Assembly: GCA_036873135.1 (NCBI GenBank)
Contig: JAPTYO010000010.1
Coordinates: forward strand, 26,343,772-26,407,771
Length of the DNA: 64,000 bases
From: Clarkia xantiana subsp. parviflora
Taxonomy: Eukaryota > Streptophyta > Magnoliopsida > Myrtales > Onagraceae
Direction: 5' to 3'
Made by a program: the position numbers and the translations under genes. Below the pieces are notes generated by a model that saw only the letters and a list, made by a program, of their open reading frames with translations, made no database searches and was not told the origin of the DNA. Of the stretch, positions 22,921 through 35,100 are shown one piece after another (position 1 is the stretch's first letter; each line of letters starts with the position of its first letter).

Positions 22921-24027
22921 GAGTTTTTGACCAAAATAAGGCTATATGGACAAACAAATACAAATATAGGGTAGAAAAAAAATTATTTACAAATATAGGG
23001 CTGGCCGGGTTGGGGGAACCCGGCCAAGTAAAAAAAAAAAAGGTAAAATGCTTGGCTGGGTTTTGGGGACCCGGTCAACTGTTTTACTTTTTTTTTTTTA
23101 AAGACAAATTCAAAAAAAAAAAAAAAATTAACCTATTATTTATTTCTCTATATATATAACCTTAACTATCTAACTCATGGCAATACGGGTAGTCAAGGCT
23201 CATGGACACGGGTGGTGATGCAGGCGGAACCGATTAGAGTTCGAAGATTTTAGGCCGTGAATAGTGTTTTTCAGGCGGACGTTCGGATTTTGGCACGTGA
23301 ATAGTGTTTTTCGATCGAAAACAGGCTTCCGGTTTAAAATCACAGCTACGCTGTGAAATACGCTCATTTTTAGCCAAATTCCATCATCTGAGGCCTCAAA
23401 ATCACGTTTTATGTTATTTCGGGAGTTTTTGCCGTTTTCAATATATTCGGGACTTGTTCGTTATTTTGCCTCAAAATCGCGTTTTATGTTATTTCAGGAG
23501 TTTTTGCCGTTTTGATGGAACAACTCCCGAAATAACATAAAACGCGATTTTGAGGCCTCAGATGATGAAATTTGACAAAAAAGGAGCGTATTTCTCAGCG
23601 CTGTGATTTTGAACCGGAACCCCGTTTTCGATCGAAAAACACTATTCACGTGCCAAAATCCGAACGTCCGCCCGAAAAACACTATTCATGGCCAAAAATC
23701 TTCGAAATCTAATCGGTTCCGCCTGTATCACCACCCGTATTGGTCCATGAGCCTTGACTACCCGTATTGCCATGAGTTAGATAGTTAAGGTTGTATATAT
23801 AGAGAAATAAATAATGGGTTAATTTTATTTTTTTTCAAATTTGTCTTAAAAAAAAAAAAAACAGTTGGCCGAGGTTCTGGGACCCGGCCAAGCATTTTAC
23901 TTTTTTTTTTTGTTTTTTACTTGGCCGGGTTGGGGGAACCCGGCCAGCCCTGTATTTGTAAATAATTTTTTTTCTAGCCTATATTTGTATTTGGATGTCC
24001 ATATAGCCCTATTTTAGTCAAAAACTC
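22921..24027. mobile_element. 1.1-kb foldback MULE-like element with 9-bp TSD
   Basis: Almost the whole 1107 bp is one inverted repeat centred near 23475. It opens GAGTTTTTGACCAAAATAAG and closes with the inverse ...AGTCAAAAACTC. GGCCGGGTTGGGGGAACCC occurs at 23001 and again, as part of the opposite arm, at 23922. The flanking 9-mers are ATCTATTTT (22912-22920) and ATTTATTTT (24028-24036), one mismatch. Small frames inside are mirror images and not genes. Confidence 0.8.
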
Positions 24028-24036
24028 ATTTATTTT

Positions 24037-24453
24037 AGTATTGTTATATCTTACAGAGTGTGAAAGGAAATAAAACTCTTGTTATTGGTTTTTGGGCGAT
24101 TATCCATTCAAAAATAATCGGACTTGTATGCTGATCAAGCTTTGATTGAGGAAGAGTCTCTCTTTGTGAGATCGCATGCTAATGGGAAATCATGCATGCC
24201 GTTTTGGTAAAGCTTCACTTCGAACTCAATTATTGTTTTCACAAAGCTTCAGACTGAACTCAAACTCATTGTTATTCCATAAACCGTTTAGATTCACAAA
24301 GCTTCGGTTACAATTCGTTCGCTGCACCGTTGGAACACTATCCAGACTCCAACCATTCAACTACTTTAACATGGTAACCTTCATAAATTAAACTACACTA
24401 ACATGTGATTGAAATTTGATTTAACTCCAAACATTGAAATTCGACTCTCGTGT
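24037..24453. other. Short intergenic spacer between two MULE-like elements
   Basis: Repeated phrases CAAAGCTTC and CGAACTCAA suggest internal duplication. No gene is supported. Confidence 0.4.
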
Positions 24454-24462
24454 TTGATTATA

Positions 24463-25497
24463 GGGTTAATAACTTATGAAATGTCTGAAATTTGACCTAT
24501 GTTAACCGGAGATGTCTGAAGTTTCAAAAGCTAATATGGAGGGTCTGAAGTTTCAACTTTGTTGATATAAGAGGTTTCCGTTAATTTTTTCCGTTAAAAT
24601 TGACGGAAGTTGGTCACATGCTTGGTATGTGACCGGAAATAAAATTAAATCTAAAAAATGCTCTTCTATCAAAGTGTGCCCCTCACATGCTTGAAATGAA
24701 AAGACAAAAATGCCCCCCTCTCACATGTTTGAAATGAAAAGACGAAAAATGCCCCAATCGTGGCCGGCCGCCACCCGCGGCCGCCGACCACCACCCAAGG
24801 CCGACGACGACCACCACCCAAGGCCAACGACGACCACCAATCGGGTCGGCCACCACCAAATCGTGGCCGGCCGGCCCCAATCGGTGGCTGTTAACCCCAA
24901 TCGCGGTTGCTGGCCCCGATTAGGGTGGCGGCCACCACCAATTGGGGAGGTGGTCGGCCCCATCAGTGGCTGCTGGCCCCGATTGGGGTGGCGGCCACCA
25001 CAATTTAGGGCTGGCCGACCCCGATTGGGGCTGGCCGGCCACAAATATGGGGCTGCCCGACCACGATTTAGTGGTGGCCGGCCTGATTGGTGGTCGTCGT
25101 CGGCCTTGGGTGGTGATCGACGACCTCGGGTGGTGGCCGGTGGACTTGTGCGGTGACGGAGAAAACAATAGGGACTCAATCGTAAAAATCAAAACTTAAG
25201 AATATAATTTGAGGACTAAATTGAACAAAATAAAAAATAGGGACTCAGTTCTTAATTTGAATTTAGGAGTAATTTTGACATTTCACATTTCCACAAATAA
25301 GGTATTAAATAAAACAAAATATTAAAAGGGGCAAAAGTGTCATTTCAGATCATTCTGTTAAATTTAACCTTAAAAATGGACGGAAAATCAAATATCAACA
25401 AAGTTGAAACTTCATACCTTACATATTAACTTTTGAAACTTCAGACCTCTCCGGTTAATATGGGTCATACTTCAGACCTTTCATAGGTTATTAACCC
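24463..25497. mobile_element. Non-autonomous MULE-like element with GC-rich core and 9-bp TSD
   Basis: The 1035-bp element starts GGGTTAATAACTTATGAAA and ends with the inverse ...TTCATAGGTTATTAACCC. It is flanked by the perfect 9-bp repeat TTGATTATA (24454-24462 and 25498-25506). AT-rich arms enclose a GC-rich core (about 24750-25150) of GGCCGGCC, CCACCACC and CCCCGATTGGGG-type palindromic units. The core is open in several frames on both strands, which reflects composition, not protein. Confidence 0.9.
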
Positions 25498-25506
25498 TTG
25501 ATTATA

Positions 25507-26406
25507 CTTCTAATAGAGATTACTGTAGTTTAATTGGAGATTTTTTTTTAACATTAATCTTTTCATCAATATACATAAGGCGTTTGTTCAATGTTCTATT
25601 AGAGTTGAAACATATTAGAAATATACTTGGAATAATTGATATTGTATCATTGTATGCCTATATTATACAAAGGATCTTAATGCTGGTTTAAAGCTACCAT
25701 GATTATTATCCAGTGGCAGAAGTATAATAAAAATGGCTCGCCCTATTATCAAGTATTTTATTGAGACTCTAGATTTATTCCAAAAGAAAAATATACACCG
25801 AATTCCCATTATTTTTGTATAAGACCTTTATTATTTTGTGTGAGACACTAATAGCATTATTATTTTGTAACCTCATTATTATTTTGTAACACTCTCATTC
25901 AATCCGTTCATAAAAAAGTTCATCAATTTTAAATTTGGGTGCTTTTGACTTGAAGAGTACGGTTGTAACTTTTATTATTCACCTCTCTTTTACTAGACTA
26001 TGAATTGTACTTACTCTAATTTAATGTCCTACGGAAGGAGGTCCAGTAAGTACAAATATATAAACCGTACCCCCCATTATGAACCATTCTAGATCTGCCG
26101 TTGTTTTTATCTAGCAGAATTATATCTGCGTTGGACAATGACCACTTCTCTTTGGAAGATCTTACTGTCTCATTAAAATAAAATAAAAACTCACATGCAA
26201 TATCTTTTACTCTTGATTGAACTTTTTTTTTACTTTTTTTCTCTCCGCACTTAGATTTAGGTTTTCTAACTTAACTCTCTAACGGTTAGAAGTCGAAGTA
26301 GTCTATAATATATATCTTTGAAAAGTAATTTAACTTTTGGTAAGCACCCATGTAAAAAAATGGCAGTCTGCTGCAAGTAGTAGCCAAAACAACTGAACAT
26401 GAATAT
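25507..26406. other. AT-rich intergenic, no gene seen
   Basis: No coding, RNA or clear repeat feature recognised. Confidence 0.4.
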
Positions 26407-26415
26407 TAGAAAAAA

Positions 26416-26689
26416 GGGGCAAAAATGTCATTTCACACAAAAATGTAATTTGACTTTAGGGGTAAAATTGTCATTTCACATTTCCTTAAATAAAATATTA
26501 AATAAAACAAAATATTAAAGGGGCAAAAATGTCATTTCACACAATTCTGTTAAATTTAACCCTAAAAATGGACGGAAAACCTCAAATCAACAAAATTGAA
26601 ATTTCAGACCTCTGTTATTAACTTTTTAAATTTCAGATCTCTCCCGTTAACATGGGTGATAGTTCAGACCTTTCATAGGTTCTTAACCC
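26416..26689. mobile_element. One-ended MULE-like copy flanked by a 9-bp repeat
   Basis: It matches the right part of the 24463 element (GGGGCAAAAATGTCATTTCA, CTGTTAAATTTAACCCTAAA, ATGGACGGAAAA) and ends in the right terminal repeat ...CATAGGTTCTTAACCC. It has no left terminal repeat. Even so, TAGAAAAAA flanks it on both sides (26407-26415 and 26690-26698). GGGGCAAAAATGTCATTTCA also recurs internally at 26519. Confidence 0.65.
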
Positions 26690-26698
26690 TAGAAAAAA

Positions 26699-29230
26699 AT
26701 GGTTTGTCAAACTACACAAATTTCAACAATAAACAAGCTCTTAGAATTAGTGAAAGAGATGAACAATTTAATTGCTGTTGAAAATGTAGTAATTTGTAAT
26801 TTGAGTCATATGGAATACGAAATGTAAGTATTTCGAATATTCGATGAAATGACATGAATATAATATTGTTACATCTCATGCACTCAAGTATGTAAACTAT
26901 AATTTTCTCTTAATCAGTCGGTAAGTTGTTTATCTTGTTTCTCTAATGTGTGTGCAAGTTTGTATATTCATTCATGCAAACATTAGTGTTTTGCTATTCA
27001 GACACCTGCGTGTATCTGCAGTACAAGAAAGTTCAATAAGAAGGAAACCAGGTAATTGGGAGGATTCTTTATTGTTTTGATACTATCACATAAATAATAA
27101 GTAACTATATAATAACTTTTACCTTGGTTTTTTACGAGCCAGGTCATTCACCTTCTTTGCTAATATAATATGATGACACCCATAATCAAGCAAAAGTGAT
27201 GTCATTTACTACGTACCTGAGATAGAACATGGAATGCATGATGGAGTGATTTTTCTTCTTTAACAAGTATATGATTGCTGCAAAGATGGTTAATTAAAGT
27301 AAAATATATAAATTTCTTACTATAACATAAATTTTAAAAAGTAGGTGATTAATTTTACTATTTTCAGCATCTTAATGGGGAATTCAAATTAAACTTTATC
27401 TTTGTTGACATGTAGAATTATTAATTCCAACGAAGTAATAAAGGGAGGAAAATTCTAAAAATGGTATCATAAATTGCATCTCACAATACTATATTGCATT
27501 GTCGATCACATTGAAGACCCGAGAAGTGAATAAAGTTGAAATTGAGGTTAGATTAGGCCTCTTGGATATGACACGCCTAATTCTGAAGAGTTGAATGTCT
27601 ACTGGTAGCTTACTGTTTGATTAGCCTTTTAAATAGAAATAGTTTTACAATCACAAGTTATATCCACCAATAGATGTTTACGTATTTACTTCATATACGT
27701 GTCTGCAAAAAATAACTGCATTAATTCACAATTTATATAACAAGCCAAATGATACAAGACTAGAAGAAAAAAAAAACGCAATTCACTTAACTGCTTCTTA
27801 GTTGTATAATTGCATCAAGTAAAAATTTCATATGAGGAAAAAACATAAGCTAACTTCTATTAAGTCCATCATGTCTTGTAAAGGCTTTCTAGAATTGTTG
27901 ACTTATAATACGTCAGATTTGTAACACCAATTTTCTCGGATTGATGACAATAAATTAAGTATATTAGTATAGGTATTTAAATAAGGGAAATCCATTCTCA
28001 TAAGTGGAACTGCTAAAAACTACCACACGAACTGTGAATACTCCACTTCACAAAAATTTCTCTGCACGATTAATTTCTCAATTGAATCATGGGTTGCAGG
28101 AATGGAGAAATTCCTCATAAATTAATGTCATGATAAGAAGATGATATCATTATTAGTACATTGTTGGTGAAGAAATCAAAGGCTTCGACGGTCGAATCAT
28201 CATGTCAGTAAAATTCTTAATATAGTAACAATCTTGATATAATACCATATCCAACAATCTCTTCCTCGCTACATGTTAATGATAAGAAAAATGAGGACCA
28301 ATATTCACCACCATCTACGAAAAGAAAGAGGATACTCCGTAAGAAAACAGACTCTTCTTAAGAGTAAATTTCTCCTCAAGAGCCCACTACAAGAATTTAT
28401 GAACTAAATAAACCATCTAAGAAACGAGGTCGCCCAATTTTAAAGAAAGTAACAATGTTTCATAAACCTTCTCTGAGTTACACTACATCGTGTAATCTTA
28501 ATCCGATAGACGGATGAGACAATACAGAAACCAACCGTCCTACAACCGCAAAAAGACAACGTCAGAGAAAACCCATACTGAAAGACTAATAATCATTCTT
28601 ACTATGAATAACTTATCATTTTCTTAAAACATTGAAGATTAATTTTATTAAAATACAATTATTCACATTGTTTATTTGCCTATTTTACAAAGGAAGCAGA
28701 TAAAGAAGAACAAAAATCACATGCTCTTAAATTTGCATCAGTCTCCTCCCTTCACAATTTGGATTGCAATTGGACACTATAAAGGCCAGAGTTGTACGCA
28801 CATGTCCAATACAAAGTTACAACAACATTAAAGTCCAATGATCATTAAAAAAAAACTGTACTTATGGATTTCGAGGTTCTGTACTATATAAATTTACATA
28901 TTTATTATTATTATAATTATTATAACCGTATTTACTTCATATAAATTACACTTACGTATATGGACAACTAGTTTCAACTGATGTTTATGTACATATATAA
29001 TTTTTTTATCCAAGAATTCATCTCTAATGAGAAAATCCAAAAGATAAGTTCTAATCTAAACATGGATGAAACAAGTCAACTCAACCTATCCAAATGCGCA
29101 TTAGGACTTTGAACTGACACTTATGTCACCTTTAACCTTTACCAAAACAAGTCCACCTCTTGACAGAAGTTTATTGCAATACAACTTTGTCGAATTCACA
29201 TATCTTAATCAGCACTTAGGCACAAACAAG
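26699..29230. other. Long AT-rich stretch, one weak coding relic
   Basis: No intact gene. At about 28250-28590 (+) two adjacent frames read basic, gene-like peptides (SPPSTKRKRILRKKTD, then SKKRGRPILKKVTMFHKP) separated by stops. This could be a decayed transposon or host coding fragment, but I cannot assign it. Confidence 0.25.
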
Positions 29231-29600
29231 TGTCACGGGCTTGAAGTTTTTCCCTAACTTTTCCTCACCCGTGCGGCCTTAGGAACCGCTCCTAAGTCAG
29301 CCTAAACCTCGATCACAAAAGCTAAAGCTATGAATATGAAGAGAGAACTCTTATGTATTGTATTTGCTCAACTCTTGGATGGATACACATGAAGGAGATG
29401 ACCCCTATATATACAAGTGGGGAATGCTCTTAAAAGAAACTCTACAATTAATGGGGAGACATATATGGCAAGTGGCATATTCTAAATCTATCCTCTAATA
29501 CAACGAACATTGACGGATATGTCGTATCGGGACTCCTGAGACTTCAGTCTCCATGCTTGCCATTTGTGGATGGATCCCGCTCACATTGGACTGATTCCTG
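29231..29600 (-). mobile_element. Putative LTR fragment (Gypsy-like terminus)
   Basis: On the minus strand it ends ...CTTCAAGCCCGTGACA at 29231 and has a TATA-like TGTATATATAGGGG near 29413. A CCGTGACA terminus is typical of some plant Gypsy LTRs. The other end and a target duplication were not found, so extent and class are uncertain. Confidence 0.3.
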
Positions 29601-29608
29601 GGTGTATG

Positions 29609-30209
29609 TGTAAGCATACGGTGATGGGTGTCGTAATTGGTAGCCTATAATATGTATAGTTTAACTAATGAACTTGGGTAAATGTCACATTAGGGTAATT
29701 GAGCTAGACCTAAATCCCAATTGACATGAGAGGCCCAAAAATGGGACTCCCTATACTAATGGTCGGCCGAAACTTATAGTGAGGGTAAAGTGGACTTTTT
29801 CCACTTTACTCCTCCTATAAATAAGAGGTGTTAGGGAATATTTTAGGGTTAATCATAATTCCCTCACAAGAGAGTTTTAGAGAGAAAAACCCTCATCCCA
29901 CAACACACTAGTTCGGCCGAACCCTTACCTCACCGAACGTGTGCCAAATTGCTTTCGGGCAAACTCTCCAGAGATCTGTCCCTGTGCCAATAATTGATCA
30001 GAGGCTTTGCTGTGGAGCTGCAACACGTAGGGCTTCTCTAACAAGAACCTCCACGGGTCTCGACCGGAGGATCGTGAACTCCGTATCGAGAAGATCTTGG
30101 ATCTACGGATCACCTTAAAGGTATGTGTGAAACTTCCACTGCGTAATTGATATTACTAGCATGTACCTTGTTTATAGTATCCGTAGTGATTAGTCCCCGT
30201 AATCTAACA
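29609..30209 (+). repeat. 5' LTR of a Copia-family retrotransposon
   Basis: This 601-bp LTR runs from TGTAAGCATACGG to ...GTAATCTAACA. One base later is the primer-binding site TGGTATCAGAGC at 30211-30222 (initiator-Met tRNA). A TATA-like CCTATAAATAAG lies near 29813. Two related LTRs in the opposite orientation lie at 47822-48423 and 49137-49736. Confidence 0.85.
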
Positions 30210-30815
30210 GTGGTATCAGAGCATGTGTTAGGAGTTCATGATTTTGATAAATTGGTGTTCTTGAAATTTTTAAAAAAAATTCAGACCGAAATTTTTTTAA
30301 AAGGAATTTTAAAATTTTCGAATTTTTATGATAATGGTGGTCCGAAATTTTCATGATGTTCTTGGTTTATTTGATGTTCATGATCTTCAAGAAAAATGTA
30401 AAATTTATCAAAATCAAACATTGGATTGTAGATCTTATTAAAACTTGATCTTAAAATTTGACAACTTGTTCCTAATTTTAGTGTTTGTGCCGAGACCCTA
30501 GGTGAATTACAAGGTAAATTTTTTTAAATTTCTTAGTCACCATGGGATAAATTTTGGCTTTATTTTTAAATTATATTGTTTACCATATTTTAATTTTTAA
30601 TTAGGGTACCAATATATCTATAATTAGTAACATTAGGATAGATTCACATTAAAATATATAACTATCAATATATCTCAATATTTAAATAGGGTTAAATATA
30701 TTATTGATAGATTTAGTTACCTAAAATATTGAGAAAATATATTGTCAGTTATTTGTTTCCCTATTAAAAATATTGACAATAAATAAAATATATATATATA
30801 TTATATGTTATGCCG

Positions 30816-30856
<41 letters not shown>

Positions 30857-32930
30857 ATTGATTTAATCTTAAAGATAGAATCTTAGTAACAAATATATAT
30901 ATATGTTTGTTAGTGCCGAAATATATATGTATATATTTTAATATTGGAAACTATTTTAAATAGTTAATGTTACTTGGTGGCTAAGTTTAATATTTTTTTA
31001 ATGGATTTAAAACCCTACTTGGGCCACAAGTAAACATTTCATCCCAACCTAAATTTAAATTATTGGGCCGGTCCAATATGTTAAACCGGGACGAAATAAA
31101 ACCGAACCAGATTTTCTCAATCGGTTCGACCTATTCTGATCGGGTCGGACCGAGGAAGTTAAGTGGATCTAACCGAACCGGTTTTGAGTGTTGAACCGAA
31201 CCCTATTTTCTTGTACCGGTCCGGACCGAACCAGATTTTTTTTTCAATTTAAAACCGGACCGAACCTAACCAGATTTTTGCCGGACCGGACCGAACCGGA
31301 CCAAAACGGACTATAATTGACTGAACCGAACAATGTTTTCTAAACCGAATTCAAGTCAATTAAAATAGGGAGGTCAAGTTTTAAAATCCAAATTTTTTTT
31401 TTTTAACCTCGAAATGGACTACACAGTGCTCATAGGGTTGCTTTGGACTGGTTAAATTAGTGGGCTGAATTGCAATCGTTTATTATTCAATATATATTTA
31501 TGCATGATTAGAACTGTTCTTGATTGAGTCAAGCTAGCTGAATATTACATGTTGTGGGCGGAGCCCTGGTTAAATATATGGTATGCGCACTAGAATAGAC
31601 ATACTGTGATGGTTGAAAATGCCTAGGATTCATGTCTAGAAGCTTGCGTGATTGAATATAAGCATGAATTGCAAATCAGCCCCTAATGTTTAAAATTATT
31701 TTAAAACCGAAAAACAGTCACCAAATATGTATGATTGATGTGGATGTTACATGTTTGACACGTATGCTAGAATGTTAAGGAAGTAGTTGTGTTTGATAAT
31801 TTACTTAAAAGTAGAATTATAAATGCAAGCATGAGTTCCTCGGAACATTAGACGCATGATGCGTAAGCATGTATATGGTGTGTATGATGAATGTTACTAG
31901 CATATGATAATTTGCATGGATTGTAGAATTCTGGAATGATTTTTCCAAAACAAAAAGGGCCTTGGGAAAGTCAAGATCGGGTATTCTTATTTAAAATTCC
32001 CGTTCCGGTAATTTGCGATTTAAACCGTTTTTAACAGACTGATCTATTGGATAGAAGACGACAATAGTGTGAACTCTTTCACAACCATCTTCCATTGGTT
32101 TACTGGTGGTCGGTTGGTTTAGATGACTGAAGAATCACTATTCGTCGGATTCTATCTTAATAGATATTTGATGTATGCAATTTTTTTTTATCAAAATGTT
32201 ATTGTCTCCCTGATTTTGCTTGATCATAAAGTGTTAGTTTTCATGGCTGGATCGGTTCGCTTCTACGAGCCTTGCAATCTGGATGGCGAGGATTATGATG
32301 CATGTAGTGGATATGTGAGAAAACTCATTTTCGCTGAAAATATACACAAGTGTATCGATGTGAATAAGGGGAGGAAATTGGTGAATGAACAAGGCGTCCT
32401 TGCTTACCCAGATAAGTTAAGGAGATTTATGGATCAGAGAGCTTGCAAGGTGATACTGGCAACCCTAGAAAGAGAGGTTGCAGAGGACTTCAAACTCAAC
32501 TTTAGTGCTCTTCAACTTTGGTGTGCCATTAAACTTCGCTTCGGTGGAGGAAAAGCAGGCGAAGCCAGAAAAGTGCTATTCGAGTATGTCGCCCTCATTT
32601 CCCAAGATGCAGGTGTAAAACCCAAATCAGATCTTACGAATGAGAGATCAAATTGGAGAAAGATACTCAGTATCGCCCAGAAGTACCCTCTATCATGGTT
32701 GGCCGACGACGACGGGCTTGATTAAAGCAATTAAGTTTATCATGACCCTGTTTATTGAAAGCAAACAACCAAAGGGTCATTTGCGCTTCACCACAAGAGA
32801 TCAAGGGAAGATGCAGAGGAAACATGATCATCATTTTGGTCCTCAAACGATTATCCGGTGTGATGAACGCCAGTGATAAAAGTACAATATATATGTCTCT
32901 TTTATTTAGCTTCCATCACGTATTTTCTGT
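30210..32930 (+). mobile_element. Internal remnant of the Copia element (leader plus gag-like region)
   Basis: After the primer-binding site comes a 2-kb non-coding leader containing TA microsatellites (30819-30851) and an AACCGGACCGAACC array (31080-31325). A gag-like frame follows. No protease, integrase or reverse transcriptase is seen, and no second LTR follows, so the copy is deleted at its 3' side. Confidence 0.55.
32243..32725 (+). pseudogene. Copia gag-like fragment
   Basis: From ATG 32243 the frame gives 160 residues starting MAGSVRFYEPCNLDGEDYDA. A central stretch (ACKVILATLEREV ... LQLWCAIKLRFGGG) fits the Copia gag pattern of A...IL.SL, ELW..L and a downstream helical repeat. There is no CCHC zinc knuckle and no link to a pol frame, so it is probably a truncated gag. 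An in-frame extension upstream to 32123 is hydrophobic and unlikely to belong. The family call rests on pattern only. Confidence 0.4.
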
Positions 32931-32935
32931 TGTGT

Positions 32936-32936
<1 letters not shown>

Positions 32937-32966
<30 letters not shown>
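32937..32966. repeat. Poly(C) run of 30
   Basis: Thirty consecutive C, then T and more C. Unusual in this AT-rich region. Its length is not reliable if the data are from short or noisy reads. Confidence 0.9.
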
Positions 32967-32969
<3 letters not shown>

Positions 32970-32999
32970 CTTTTACAATGTAAATGTGCTACCATATAT

Positions 33000-33680
33000 A
33001 TAGTATCTAGGTTTAGTCTAATTTAAGCAACACATATTGCTGATTTATTTTGCTAATAAATGCTAAATATTCAGAAATTTAATACTAAATATTCAACAAA
33101 TATTTTCTGTAATAAATACATAAAATATCTTAATTTTTGGAAGCTTCATGAATTTCCATATTTTGACATTTCCTCATTTGTTGCGCCACAAGCCATGCGT
33201 GTCGCGCGTGGTCCAAAATTAGGTGTTTACAATCGTGACATGATTTTGATATAATATGAATTGGTACTAGGACTGAACAATGGTCCACCAAGACCAAGAC
33301 CAAGACCGCCCAAGACCGAGCCCAAAAGACCAAGTCAATTTTGGATCAAGACCATTGGTCCTTTTTTTTGTCTTATTATTTGGTCATGGTCTCAATTTTG
33401 GTCCAAGACCGAAAACCCATTCAAGACCATTTAAGATCAAAATCAGACAAAGTCTAATTATATAGCAAGAAATAGTCGGATGAACAAAATGGGACGTGAT
33501 GGCATGTTCAGTATATATAGACTTCCCACTTTCAGCCTGGAATGGTTGGCAAAAAAAAAAAGTCGAGTTGTTCTTTTAATATTATATATATATATATATT
33601 ATTTATTGTCAATATTCTTCAACAAAAATATATGAGTTGCATAATTTTATTTACACCATTAGAAGTATATATGCACCATT
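33000..33680. other. Intergenic, with a GGTC/GACC simple array
   Basis: 33270-33440 contains repeated CCAAGACC/GACCAAG phrases, read as Gln/Asp/Pro-rich peptides in one frame. It begins near TACTAGGACTGAACAATGG, a variant of the TAGGGCTGGGCA motif that starts some plant hAT-like repeats. No gene. Confidence 0.35.
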
Positions 33681-33688
33681 TATTATAT

Positions 33689-33722
33689 ATTAGTTGATGC
33701 GCGCATGCGTTGCACGCGCGTG
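33689..33722 (-). mobile_element. Helitron-like 3' terminus (minus strand)
   Basis: On the minus strand a GC hairpin (CGCGCGTGC-AAC-GCATGCGCGC) is followed by ATCAACTAAT, ending CTAAT at 33689. The 5' end was not located. Confidence 0.45.
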
Positions 33723-33899
33723 TCGTTAAATATTACTGTAAAGTTTTATTACAATTGCATTGATGTTAGTAGGAAGAATAAAATAAGAAAAGAGAAATTG
33801 AATGTGTGAGAGTAATGTTGAAAGATTTGATGTTAATTTAAGCCCAAGTGAACGACAAATGAGCAGTAAAATCGACTAAACATCCTATAGAATGAAATA

Positions 33900-35100
33900 A
33901 GATGCATGTTTAATGTTTAGTCCGCTTACACATCAATGTGCAATAAAGTGACCAGCTTTGTGGATTGTTAGAGACTTTGAGTACCATTATAGATACATTT
34001 GATCTTATGAAATAATTTTCCTTAAGCTCAATCACCATTTCATCTACTTCTCCAATTTTTTACTTTACATGACCATATTGTATACAACATCACTTTCCAA
34101 TGACGGGACATTGCTACCTCTTCTTGACTGGGTGAGTCCGTCTACCACACTGCCATTATCGTTTTTAGTAATGAAAGCAAGTGTAGATCTAACTATTTAG
34201 TTTGAAGAATTTCTATATTCTCAAACAACTTGTCCTTTAAATTGGGTTGGTGTAGAAGAAGCATGAGTACCTCTACAATAAATTTTTGGTTTCCCTAGAT
34301 ACGATTTACATCCAATTGTAACTACAATTTGCAATTAGAGATAAACAAGAGTAATACTACTTATATTGCTTCCTCTCAAATTCTTTAAGGTTTAACCCGT
34401 AGTTAAAATTGGCAGCGAACTGCAAATTAGTAGATTCATTCATGGTTCAATAGTATCAAGAGAAGAACATATAATATACAATTTTAGACACATTGATGTA
34501 GAAAATATATACGATATATATGATTTAAGAATTAACAATGTCTACGTATAACCGGAATAAAAAAAAAAACAAATTTAACTTGAAAATATTTGTTCTCCAA
34601 CAAAATTATATAAATAAGAGACAACACACATATAATATTACCAAATGCGTAATTAGGTCGGTAAAAGATTATGAAAGTCAAGATTTTCCAGAATAAGCAA
34701 AAGATTCAATTTTCAATGAAACTAACTAACTCATGTCCACTGACGAAATCTTTTTAGCAGGGCATAACATTTACAATTAAGGTACAAATGGTTGCGCCCG
34801 AGCATGTAAGATAAGCAAAACTTGCTACCAGTACTTATATTTTTACTCTAAATTGGATAGAGTAACATTTGTAAATATGAATGGTTGACTTCACATGTCT
34901 GATGCTCCAGTATCCCTTTATATACTCGACCAAAACCTCTTTTTCATATGAAACATTATGGTCTAAAATTCTTTGTTGCAGTTGCAAGCTCCAGTTTGGC
35001 TTCCAAGCAAATCTTGAGGGATGAGCATTTCCCTTTTTAATACCCCGTAGTTCCTCAATCTGAGCTTATCTGCACTAAAGCACACACCAACAACAACCTC
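33900..35100 (-). pseudogene. Unidentified degenerate coding region
   Basis: Several open segments without start codons lie on the minus strand. About 35085-34845 reads QIEELRGIKKGNAHPSRFAW... and continues without stop for some 80 codons through EKEVLVEYIKGYWSIRHVKS. About 34175-34070 reads NGSVVDGLTQSRRGSNVPSL. About 34050-33915 reads EVDEMVIELKENYFIRSN. Stops and frame changes separate them. Composition looks coding, but I do not recognise the family. It could be a decayed host gene or transposon protein. Confidence 0.25.

Noticed and set aside
23304..23788. Mirror-image frames on both strands
   Set aside because: They arise from the foldback MULE-like element at 22921. The peptides are inverted duplicates with no domain.
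24683..25199. Several 85-150 codon frames on both strands
   Set aside because: Repetitive Pro/Arg/Gly/Trp peptides from the GC-rich core of the MULE-like element at 24463. No domain.
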